Of a stretch of DNA of 21,560 nt, positions 13,879 to 20,962 are shown piece after piece; within the stretch, counting starts at the first letter, position 1; each line of letters starts with the position of its first letter. Under the pieces are notes generated by a model. It saw only the letters and a list, made by a program, of their open reading frames with translations, did no database searches and was not told the origin of the DNA. Location of the stretch: IMG/VR virus record IMGVR_UViG_3300027971_000251, positions 1 to 21,560 of that record; one strand, given 5' to 3'. Made by a program: the position numbers and the translations under genes. The DNA comes from a virus.

Positions 13879-14265
13879 CTATTTATTGTTCTTTAAAAAC
13901 TTAACGAGTTCAGTTGTTGATCCAACAAATACAGCCTTATCTATATTCGTAGTTGAATTATTTTTTGATTGAGTTGGATCCAAATCTCTTTTGCGTTTTT
14001 GAATTTCTAATAAATCTTTGTTTAAGTCACCAAGATTTTTAATGAGTCCTGCGGCAACTTCATATGCTCTTGGATGTTCTGATGCATTAGCCACTTGAAG
14101 TAGAGTATCAATTGCACTATTACCTTTTGAAATCAAATCACGAATATTTGTTCGTGCAAATTCAGCATCATCTTCAATAGGTGATTTAACTTCAACTATT
14201 GAAGTTTCAAATTGAATAGGTTCAACATCCAATACTTCAGATAATTTTTGATTCAATTTATGCAT
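13879..14265 (-). CDS. 16: Terminase small subunit gp16
   Basis: DNA-recognition subunit of the packaging machine; in T4 it forms rings and stimulates the gp17 ATPase. 128 residues versus 164 in T4. The helical core lies near residues 32-92: DDAEFARTNIRDLISKGNSA, then LLQVANASEHPRAYEVAAGL and LNKDLLEIQKRKRDLD. The C-terminal part is polar (QSKNNSTTNI) followed by AVFVGSTTELVKFL, a pattern shared with cyanophage gp16. The start overlaps the gp15 stop by 1 nt (TAATG), and the gene ends 4 nt before the Dps-like ATG. Assignment rests on pattern and position before the large subunit. Confidence 0.85.
   Translation of the reverse strand: MHKLNQKLSEVLDVEPIQFETSIVEVKSPIEDDAEFARTNIRDLISKGNSAIDTLLQVANASEHPRAYEVAAGLIKNLGDLNKDLLEIQKRKRDLDPTQSKNNSTTNIDKAVFVGSTTELVKFLKNNK
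13880..13887 (-). promoter_or_regulatory. Late promoter variant (AATAAATA) before the Dps-like gene
   Basis: AATAAATA on the minus strand inside the last codons of gp16, with a 5-nt spacer to the Dps-like ATG at 13874. The geometry is the same as at gp3 and the fibre gene. One mismatch to consensus, and it overlaps a coding region, so confidence is lower. Confidence 0.45.
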
Positions 14266-15257
14266 TAAAATGTGCGCCCAGTAGTTACTGTCTCTGAAAA
14301 TCCAAATTCATCATCTGGTTCGGCAGTCAATGGCTTTGGTCTTGTTGTTATTGTTGTTGATTTTAATGGTGTTTTGTCAGCAGTTTTAATAGTAAATGTT
14401 GCACCAGTAAAATCACCACGAACAACATCACCAACAGCCAAATAATCATTTAATGATTCAACTATTAATATACCATTATTTACATTACTAAAATATGAAA
14501 CTGTACCATGCACATCTCTATCAGTAACTCTAATTGTTTCTGAATCAGAGAATCGCCCAACACCATTTGCAAAGTCTACAAAAACTTGTTGTTCAAGTAA
14601 ACTATTTGGTTGAATGTATAGGTTTGTATTGGCCACATTAATAATTTTACCAGTTTTAACTGGAGGCCAGATATGACTTTTTGCGGTAAATTCTAAATTC
14701 CAAATAATCATGCGAGTTTCCATCATGTCGCCTTCATAAGTGGTTTCATTTGAAACTGAATTCAGAATGATAGGCATATCATATTTTGGGTCCATCAAAG
14801 GAATAAAATCAACAGTCACACTAAAATCTGGTGTAAAGAATGGTAAAATTTGTTCTAGTATCTGTGTGCCATCTTCTGTGTTTCTTACATAGATTGATAA
14901 TGAAAAATCAAAATTGTAAGGCACAGGAACATATTGTGCATTTACAGTTGTTGCATTATTTGCAGAAAAATTACGAACAGTAGTAGGTAATTTTCTACTT
15001 GAATCATAACTCATTCCTGTCATCTCAAATGAAATTCTAGGAACAGTTGTTGCAATTGATTTTGTTAATGTTGGGTCGGCAGTTAATCGTGTTAGATATT
15101 TTTCTTTTGCGCCCCAATTCAAAGGAACTTTTATAGTTTCTTTTGCAGTCAATCCATCTTTGGTATAACGAACCAAATAAATGTCATTGAAAACTGTGCC
15201 AAACGCAACAACTATTTTGCGTATTGTTCTATTATAAAATGTAGCATTACCAAGCAT
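14265..15257 (-). CDS. 15: Tail terminator / sheath stabiliser gp15
   Basis: T4 gp15 forms the hexamer on the head-proximal end of the tail and joins it to the neck. The first 200 residues follow the family: MLGNATFYNRTIRKIVVAFG, VPLNWGAKEKYLTRLTADP near 44-62, PRISFEMTGMSYDSSRKLP near 73-91, PVPYNFDFSLSIYVRNTEDG near 111-130, and WNLEFTAKSHIWPPV near 186-200. Total length is 330 versus 272 in T4. The extra C-terminal segment, about 231-292 (GRFSDSETIRVTDRD, then HGTVSYF, LAVGDVVRGDFTGATF), looks like a small beta module of the kind repeated in phage adhesion and neck proteins. The ATG at 15257 lies 2 nt after the gp14 stop with GGTGAGG upstream. Confidence 0.9.
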   Translation of the reverse strand: MLGNATFYNRTIRKIVVAFGTVFNDIYLVRYTKDGLTAKETIKVPLNWGAKEKYLTRLTADPTLTKSIATTVPRISFEMTGMSYDSSRKLPTTVRNFSANNATTVNAQYVPVPYNFDFSLSIYVRNTEDGTQILEQILPFFTPDFSVTVDFIPLMDPKYDMPIILNSVSNETTYEGDMMETRMIIWNLEFTAKSHIWPPVKTGKIINVANTNLYIQPNSLLEQQVFVDFANGVGRFSDSETIRVTDRDVHGTVSYFSNVNNGILIVESLNDYLAVGDVVRGDFTGATFTIKTADKTPLKSTTITTRPKPLTAEPDDEFGFSETVTTGRTF

Positions 15258-15259
15258 TT

Positions 15260-16165
15260 TTAAGCCTCACCAAAAGGATTAGTTTCACTAAAATCAATTA
15301 TAGAATCTGCTTCACCTTCAATTAAAGAATTGTCCATAATATCTTCAAATGCAGTATTGTCATTGTATGATGTATTTGCAGTACCAAATGAAGTCCACGA
15401 TGCACCACTTGTTGCACCTTTTGTTAATGTATTATTTGCAAAAGTTCCTATTGTGCGAATAACATTCAATTTTCTTGTTGTTGAAGACCAATCATAAACA
15501 ACTGATTGGAATGTTGCATTTGCCAGAGTTGCTCCCTGATAAGCAATTTCATCTGCTACAAATGTACCAGAACCGCCTGCGGCTAATGTAAGTTGTGTTC
15601 TCTTATAGGCATCACGAATCTGTGCATCAATTTCATCATTACCTGTATCAATAACTTCTTCAGAGAATACAAACTGTTTCATTTTTAATGCATAAACATA
15701 TACATTTCCACCACGACCACGACCCAATGTGTAAAACATTGCTTGGTCATTTTCACTTTCAACATGTGTAATTTCAAAAAAGTTTTGAACAAGAGGTGCG
15801 TAAATCAAATCACCTTCTCTTGGGCGAATAAGATTTGATGCACCTGTTGCATATTTGAATCTACGGCGAGATACTAAAAAAGTAACTTCATCTCTAATCT
15901 CTAAACCAAATTTAGAAATGAAATCACCTTCACCATCCATACCTGTAACATTTTCAAGGTACATTTCAATTGGATATGCAGTTACATATTGTTTAAGAGT
16001 GTCTTCTCCATATAACATATCTACAGAATCACGACTTGTTCTAGGAAGATAATAAACATCTAGCCCATGAATTTGCATCGCTTCAATAACGAGGTCCTCA
16101 ACCAGTAATTGTTCACTGGTGATTTGATCCGTTGGTGCGTTATTAAAATAGAAATTTGTAGGCAT
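15260..16165 (-). CDS. 14: Neck protein gp14
   Basis: With gp13 it forms the neck that joins the filled head to the tail. 301 residues versus 256 in T4. The N-terminus MPTNFYFNNAPTDQITSEQL, then VEDLVIEAMQIHGLDVYYLP near 22-41 and DFISKFGLEIRDEVTFLVSR near 81-100, is the typical gp14 pattern of T4-like marine phages. The segment RPREGDLIYAPLVQNFFEI near 114-132 follows. Residues about 200-258 (GTFVADEIAYQGATLANATF, then YDWSSTTRKLNVIRTIGTF, TKGATSG) form a small beta module like those in fibre proteins. The C-terminus returns to family sequence with IDFSETNPFGE. The ATG lies 2 nt after the gp13 stop. Confidence 0.9.
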   Translation of the reverse strand: MPTNFYFNNAPTDQITSEQLLVEDLVIEAMQIHGLDVYYLPRTSRDSVDMLYGEDTLKQYVTAYPIEMYLENVTGMDGEGDFISKFGLEIRDEVTFLVSRRRFKYATGASNLIRPREGDLIYAPLVQNFFEITHVESENDQAMFYTLGRGRGGNVYVYALKMKQFVFSEEVIDTGNDEIDAQIRDAYKRTQLTLAAGGSGTFVADEIAYQGATLANATFQSVVYDWSSTTRKLNVIRTIGTFANNTLTKGATSGASWTSFGTANTSYNDNTAFEDIMDNSLIEGEADSIIDFSETNPFGEA

Positions 16166-16167
16166 CT

Positions 16168-17121
16168 TTATCCAGTAAAGATTTCACTAGGTAATAACAT
16201 ATTATACATTTCTTCTTCAAGTTTGTTTATTTCTTCAAGTGCTTCTTGCATGATTCTAGGACCATCCAATGTAACACCACCAGGCATTTGTATGCCAGCA
16301 AACTTACTTAGGTTGCTCCCCCATTGGTATTTAATTAATGCAGTACCATATCTCTTTAGAAACTTATCATTCCAAACATCTGAAACACCGGCCTTTGTCA
16401 TTGTAACAGAAGTCACATTTGCAGTTACCGTATTTGCAAGTGTAATACTTGTTGGTGAATTAATTTTACGAACTTGAACTTCTTGATTATCAGATAATGT
16501 AATGATATCATTTTCAAGTATTTCTTGGTCAAATATTGTTGATGTTCCTGTCATTGTATTGGAACTTGTGTTACCAGTTAGAGTACCTGTTAAGGTAATT
16601 GTATCAGGCCGCATTGCTCGCATACATTGAATAACAACATACTTACCCACTTCTGCATCACGTTCCCAATCAATATCAAGAAATATTTTATTTTGTTTAC
16701 GATTAAATCTAAATTGTGGAGTACCAGAGAATAACAATTCTAGTGTACGGAGATGTTGCATGGTGATTTCATATGACACATACGATACCGATGTGAAGTC
16801 ATAAAGGTCATGCAAACGCAATTGATAACGCAAATCAAACATATTAATTGATGAAGTTGAATCATCAAATGATTGAACAGACATAACAAAGATTACGGGG
16901 TCTGGAACATATATCCAACGTCTATCAATATCAGCTTGTGTGAATTGATGTTTCATATAAATTTTTTCGCAACCATCAAAATGGTAATCTTCAAAAAATT
17001 GAAGTGCGTCATCAATACGGTCTTCAACTTGGTCATCATCCACGTTGATTTGAATAACAGGATGGCCAAGTCTTCTTAGGCAGTAATCTTTGAATGTTTG
17101 TCTTGATGTAGGTTTAGCCAT
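16168..17121 (-). CDS. 13: Neck protein gp13 with an inserted beta domain
   Basis: Neck protein that follows the portal and closes the filled head. The family pattern is clear at both ends: residues 4-50 (PTSRQTFKDYCLRRLGHP, then VIQINVDDDQVEDRIDDALQ and FFEDYHFDG), RWIYVPDPVIFVMSVQSFDD near 68-87, and 247-310 (SDVWNDKFLKRYGTALIKYQ, then GGVTLDGPRIMQEALEEINKL). Between residues 174 and 246 a T/S/N-rich block interrupts it (TLTGTLTGNTSSNTMTGTST, then ENDIITLSDNQEVQVRKINS and TSITLANTVTA). It looks like an inserted small beta module. 317 residues in all. The ATG at 17121 is 3 nt after the fibre stop, with AGGA overlapping that stop. Confidence 0.9.
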   Translation of the reverse strand: MAKPTSRQTFKDYCLRRLGHPVIQINVDDDQVEDRIDDALQFFEDYHFDGCEKIYMKHQFTQADIDRRWIYVPDPVIFVMSVQSFDDSTSSINMFDLRYQLRLHDLYDFTSVSYVSYEITMQHLRTLELLFSGTPQFRFNRKQNKIFLDIDWERDAEVGKYVVIQCMRAMRPDTITLTGTLTGNTSSNTMTGTSTIFDQEILENDIITLSDNQEVQVRKINSPTSITLANTVTANVTSVTMTKAGVSDVWNDKFLKRYGTALIKYQWGSNLSKFAGIQMPGGVTLDGPRIMQEALEEINKLEEEMYNMLLPSEIFTG

Positions 17122-17124
17122 ATT

Positions 17125-20100
17125 TTATCCTAGTGCAATTGCAAGTGCCAACACATCGCCAATTGAAGCGCCAGCAGAAATTGCGGCATTTGAAACTGAA
17201 GTTATTCTACCAAATGTATCTACTGTAAGTGTAACGGCTGTTGTGGTGTTACCATAAGTTCCTGATGTGACGCCAGAATTTCTAAGGCCAATATCTAAAG
17301 CATCAGTTCCAGCATCAGAATTAATAAAAATGCCATTTGCACTAGCGGCAGTAATTGTTAAAGTATCATTATTTGCATCAGCAACTAAATTTGTTCCATT
17401 TGCTGAAACTGTTGTAAATGCTAATTGTGCAGTTTGATTTGCTTTTGTGAAAGCACCTTGTGCATAATCATAAGCAGTTTTAACTGAGTTTGGAGTTGCG
17501 GCTGTAGTTGTGCTTGTTGAACTAATTGAATCTGTTAACTGCACTATACCAGATACGGATGTTGTTCCTGATTGAATTGCAGTATTTGTAACTGCACTAA
17601 CTCTTCCATATGCATCTGTGGTGATAACAGGAACATAAGTTGTATTACCATAAGTGCCGGCAGTACCTGTATTTGCTAATGCTACAAATGCAGTTCCATT
17701 TGAAGTTAGAATTGCACCAGTGGTGTATGATGTTGCATTTGCACCACCTTGTGCAAACGGAAGAACACCAGATGTAATCTGTGTTGTTGAAATCTGAATT
17801 AATGTATTTGTTACGGCAGAAACTCTACCATAAGCATCGGTTGTGATTACTGGATGATAGGCCGCATTGCCGTAGACGCCAGCAGTTCCTGTATTTGCTA
17901 ATGTTGCAAGTGATGTACCATTATATGCAACGATACCATTTGTGAATGTAGTTTGATTTGTACCACCATTACCAATTGGTAATGTTCCTGTGACGCCAGT
18001 CGTTAACGGTAAACCAGTTGCACTTGTCAATACTGCAAAAGATGGTGTGCCAATGTTTGGTGTTGTAAGAACAGGACTTGTGTTAAGAACAACAGAACCA
18101 GTACCTGTAGAAGTTATTACTCCAGTACCACCTTGTGCAACTGCTAATGTACCAGAAGTAATTGCAGCCGCAGAAATTACGATTGCAGTATTTGTTACAG
18201 CAGTTACACGGCCTTTTGAATCTGTAGTGATTACAGGAACATAAGCTGCATTAGCATAAGTTCCAGCAGTACCCGTAGCTGGTAATCTTGCATCTGCCAA
18301 TGTACCAGAAGTAATAGCAGCAGTATCTATTGCAATCGCTGTGTTTGTAACGGCACTAACTCTTCCATAAGCATCAGTAGTGATTACAGGAATATAAGCA
18401 GCATTAGCATATGTTCCGGCAGTACCAGTATTTGCAACCGATACAAATGCAGTACCATTTGATGTTAAGAATGTTCCAGTAGTATAAGTGATTGCGTTTG
18501 CGCCGCCCTGTGCAAACGGAAGAACACCAGATGTAATCTGTGTTGTTGAAATCTGAATTAATGTATTTGTAACTGCACTCACACGACCATATGTGTCAGT
18601 AGTGATTACTGGATGATAGGCTGCATTACCATAAGTTCCTGCCGTACCAGTATTTGCAAGTATTGTAACTGCACTTGTTCCAGAACCAATAAGAATTCCA
18701 CCGGCAGTTAATGTTGTTGCGCCTGTACCACCATCTGCAACTCCGATTGCTGATGCAAGACTTGATACAGTACCACCAGTAATGTTTGCTCTTAGTGTGG
18801 CAGTATTAGAAGCAGTTAAAGAACCAGTTGCAAGTGCGTTTGATGTTGGATCAGTAGTTAAATCTTTGAACAAGAAGAAGTTTGAACCTGCTTGTCTTAC
18901 AAGACCTGCATACTTTTGACCTGTTGCATTATATGTTCCGTAGAAACCAATATCTAAACTATCACCTGCGGTGTTGTTGTTTGCAAGTTTTAATAATGAA
19001 TCAGATGTGGATACAGTTGAAGTGTTAACAGTTGTAGTTGTACCATTAACAATTAAGTTACCAGTAATTGTTGTATCGCCTGATATTGTACCACCAGATG
19101 AATTAAATTTAGTAGAGGCAAAATTGTAAGTTGCATTAATCGCATTTGCAGTTGCAGCTACTGAAGTTAAAGTTGAAGTTACTGTATCATTTAATTGAAC
19201 AATACCTTGAACAGAAGTTGTTGAAGATTGAATTACAGTATTTGTAATTGCAGTAACACGGCCTTTTGCATCTGTGGTTATAACAGGAATGTGAGTAGAG
19301 TTTGCGTAAGTACCAGCAGTACCTGTAGCTGGAAGTCTTGCATCAGCTAGAGTACCAGAAGTAATTGCTGCCGTGTCTATAGCAATAGCAGTATTGGTTA
19401 CGGCAGAAACTCTACCATAAGCATCAGTAGTGATAACAGGAACATAGGCCGCATTAGCATAAGTTCCTGCGGTGCCTGTATTTGATAGTGCTACAAATGC
19501 AGTTCCATTTGAAGTTAATATTGCACCAGTAGTGTATGTTGTATTATTCGCACCGCCTTGAGAAAATGGCAATACACCTGAAGTAATTTGTGATGCAGCT
19601 ATTTGAACTAATGTATTTGTGACTGCACTAACTCTACCATAAGCATCAGTAGTGATTACTGGAACATAAGCCGCATTAGCATATGTACCAGCAGTGCCAG
19701 TATTTGCAACGGATACAAATGCAGTACCGTTAGATGTTAATAAACCACCAGTAGTATAAGAAGTTGCATTTGCGCCACCTTGAGCAAATGTCATTACACC
19801 AGTAACAGCAGTAGATGTTATTGCAATTGCGGTGTTAGTTACAGAACTGACTCTACCATAAGCATCAGTAGTAATTACAGGAATGTAAGCCGCATTGGCG
19901 TAAGTACCTGCGGTGCCTGTGTTTGCCAATGCAACAAAAGAAGTTCCGTTTGATGTTAGAATTGCACCAGTTGTGTATGTTGTATTATTAGAACCACCTT
20001 GTGCAAATGGTAATACACCTGAAGTAACTTGTGAAGCCGCTATCTGAACTAATGTATTTGTAACTGCACTAACCCTGCCGTAAGCATCGGTTGTGATTAC

Positions 20101-20949
20101 TGGATGATAGGCGGCATTTCCATATGTACCAGCAGTACCAGTATTCGCAACAGAAACAAATGAAGTTCCATTTGATGTTAATAGACCACCGGTTGTGTAA
20201 GTTGTTGCATTAGCGCCACCTTGTGCAAATGTCATCACACCTGTCACAGAAGTAGATGTGATTGCAATAGCAGTATTTGTTACCGCAGTTACACGACCTT
20301 TTGCATCTGTAGTAATAACAGGCACATAAGTTGTATTACCATATGTGCCTGCGGTGCCTGTAGCTGGAAGTCTTGCATCAGCTAAAGTACCGGATGTTAA
20401 TGCAGCTGTGTCTATTGCTACTGCGGTGTTTGTAACTGCACTAACTCTTCCATATGCATCTGTTGTGATAACAGGAATATAAGCCGCATTGGCGTAAGTT
20501 CCTGCCGTACCTGTGTTTGCAACAGAAACAAATGCAGTACCGTTAGATGTTAACAGACCGCCAGTTGTGTAGGTTGTTGCGTTTGCACCACCTTGTGCGA
20601 ATGTCATTACACCTGTAACGACACCAGATGAAATTGCAATTGCAGTATTGGTTACAGAACTAACTCTGCCGTAAGCATCAGTAGTTACGACAGGAATAAA
20701 AGATGCGTTACCATATACACCAGCAGTACCAGTATTTGATAGTGCAAGTAAGTGTGAACCATTTGAAGTCAGTATTTGACCTGTGGTAATCGAAGCGTTT
20801 GCTCTAATTAAAGGATTACCACCCGCAGTTGTACCATCGTGTACGACTACGACTTTTTTATCTGTATCTACAGTAATCTCAGCAATAGAACCTGTGAAGG
20901 TTGATGTTTGTGCTGTATTACCTCTTCGTATTTGGACTTGTGTTGACAT
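17125..20949 (-). CDS. Giant repeat-built tail fibre-like protein
   Basis: 1274 residues. The N-terminus VQIRRGNTAQTSTFTGSIAE followed by VVVVHDGTTAGGNPL (residues 5-47) matches the Mtd-type N-terminal domain of phage receptor-binding proteins. Residues 73-1127 carry 13 good copies of a core motif (TGTAGTYxNxxYxPVITTD(A)YGRVSAVTN), and a degenerate 14th copy sits near 1229-1255. The copies sit in units of about 51, 73 or 74 residues that use three linker types: VTGVMTFAQGGAN, TSGVLPFAQGGAN and TSGTLADARLPA. Two non-repeat inserts break the array: 576-765 (ISGDTTITGNLIVNG and a following globular part) and 940-1010. The C-terminus 1128-1274 is different and ends DVLALAIALG. Almost no cysteine, all-beta character. 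It probably forms a long trimeric fibre, but no chaperone or protease domain is visible. A TATAAATA ends 5 nt before the ATG. Confidence 0.85.
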   Translation of the reverse strand: MSTQVQIRRGNTAQTSTFTGSIAEITVDTDKKVVVVHDGTTAGGNPLIRANASITTGQILTSNGSHLLALSNTGTAGVYGNASFIPVVTTDAYGRVSSVTNTAIAISSGVVTGVMTFAQGGANATTYTTGGLLTSNGTAFVSVANTGTAGTYANAAYIPVITTDAYGRVSAVTNTAVAIDTAALTSGTLADARLPATGTAGTYGNTTYVPVITTDAKGRVTAVTNTAIAITSTSVTGVMTFAQGGANATTYTTGGLLTSNGTSFVSVANTGTAGTYGNAAYHPVITTDAYGRVSAVTNTLVQIAASQVTSGVLPFAQGGSNNTTYTTGAILTSNGTSFVALANTGTAGTYANAAYIPVITTDAYGRVSSVTNTAIAITSTAVTGVMTFAQGGANATSYTTGGLLTSNGTAFVSVANTGTAGTYANAAYVPVITTDAYGRVSAVTNTLVQIAASQITSGVLPFSQGGANNTTYTTGAILTSNGTAFVALSNTGTAGTYANAAYVPVITTDAYGRVSAVTNTAIAIDTAAITSGTLADARLPATGTAGTYANSTHIPVITTDAKGRVTAITNTVIQSSTTSVQGIVQLNDTVTSTLTSVAATANAINATYNFASTKFNSSGGTISGDTTITGNLIVNGTTTTVNTSTVSTSDSLLKLANNNTAGDSLDIGFYGTYNATGQKYAGLVRQAGSNFFLFKDLTTDPTSNALATGSLTASNTATLRANITGGTVSSLASAIGVADGGTGATTLTAGGILIGSGTSAVTILANTGTAGTYGNAAYHPVITTDTYGRVSAVTNTLIQISTTQITSGVLPFAQGGANAITYTTGTFLTSNGTAFVSVANTGTAGTYANAAYIPVITTDAYGRVSAVTNTAIAIDTAAITSGTLADARLPATGTAGTYANAAYVPVITTDSKGRVTAVTNTAIVISAAAITSGTLAVAQGGTGVITSTGTGSVVLNTSPVLTTPNIGTPSFAVLTSATGLPLTTGVTGTLPIGNGGTNQTTFTNGIVAYNGTSLATLANTGTAGVYGNAAYHPVITTDAYGRVSAVTNTLIQISTTQITSGVLPFAQGGANATSYTTGAILTSNGTAFVALANTGTAGTYGNTTYVPVITTDAYGRVSAVTNTAIQSGTTSVSGIVQLTDSISSTSTTTAATPNSVKTAYDYAQGAFTKANQTAQLAFTTVSANGTNLVADANNDTLTITAASANGIFINSDAGTDALDIGLRNSGVTSGTYGNTTTAVTLTVDTFGRITSVSNAAISAGASIGDVLALAIALG
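17750..17811 (-). repeat. 62-nt exact direct repeat, copy 1
   Basis: Identical over 62 nt to 18509-18570, 759 nt away. The distance is 253 codons, so recombination between the copies would delete or duplicate residues in frame. It encodes the TTQITSGVLPFAQ linker region that begins near residue 1055 of the fibre. Confidence 0.9.
18509..18570 (-). repeat. 62-nt exact direct repeat, copy 2
   Basis: Second copy of the 62-nt block, encoding the same linker near residue 802 of the fibre. The base on each side differs from copy 1, which defines the ends of the identity. Confidence 0.9.
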
Positions 20950-20954
20950 AGTTG

Positions 20955-20962
20955 TATTTATA
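20955..20962 (-). promoter_or_regulatory. T4-type late promoter (TATAAATA) before the fibre gene
   Basis: An exact TATAAATA on the minus strand overlapping the stop codon of the upstream gene, 5 nt before the fibre ATG at 20949. There is no Shine-Dalgarno. The arrangement matches gp3, and the predicted transcript would be leaderless or nearly so. It would also drive gp13 to gp16 downstream, which lie 1-3 nt apart or overlap. Confidence 0.72.

Larger units (their letters stand above)
17569..20733 (-). repeat. Coding repeat array in the fibre gene (13 units)
   Basis: Thirteen in-frame copies of a 29-residue core, spaced by 51, 73 or 74 codons apart from two larger inserts. Amino acids are strongly conserved while many third codon positions differ between copies, so most copies are old and held by selection. 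A few blocks are identical at the DNA level, which shows recent exchange. Confidence 0.9.

Noticed and set aside
16109-16477. 122-residue plus-strand frame opposite gp13/gp14
   Set aside because: Antisense to two conserved genes and no ribosome site.
17569-20733. CRISPR array or integron-like repeats
   Set aside because: Repeats are in frame, protein-conserved and vary in DNA; spacers are coding linkers, not unique invader sequence.
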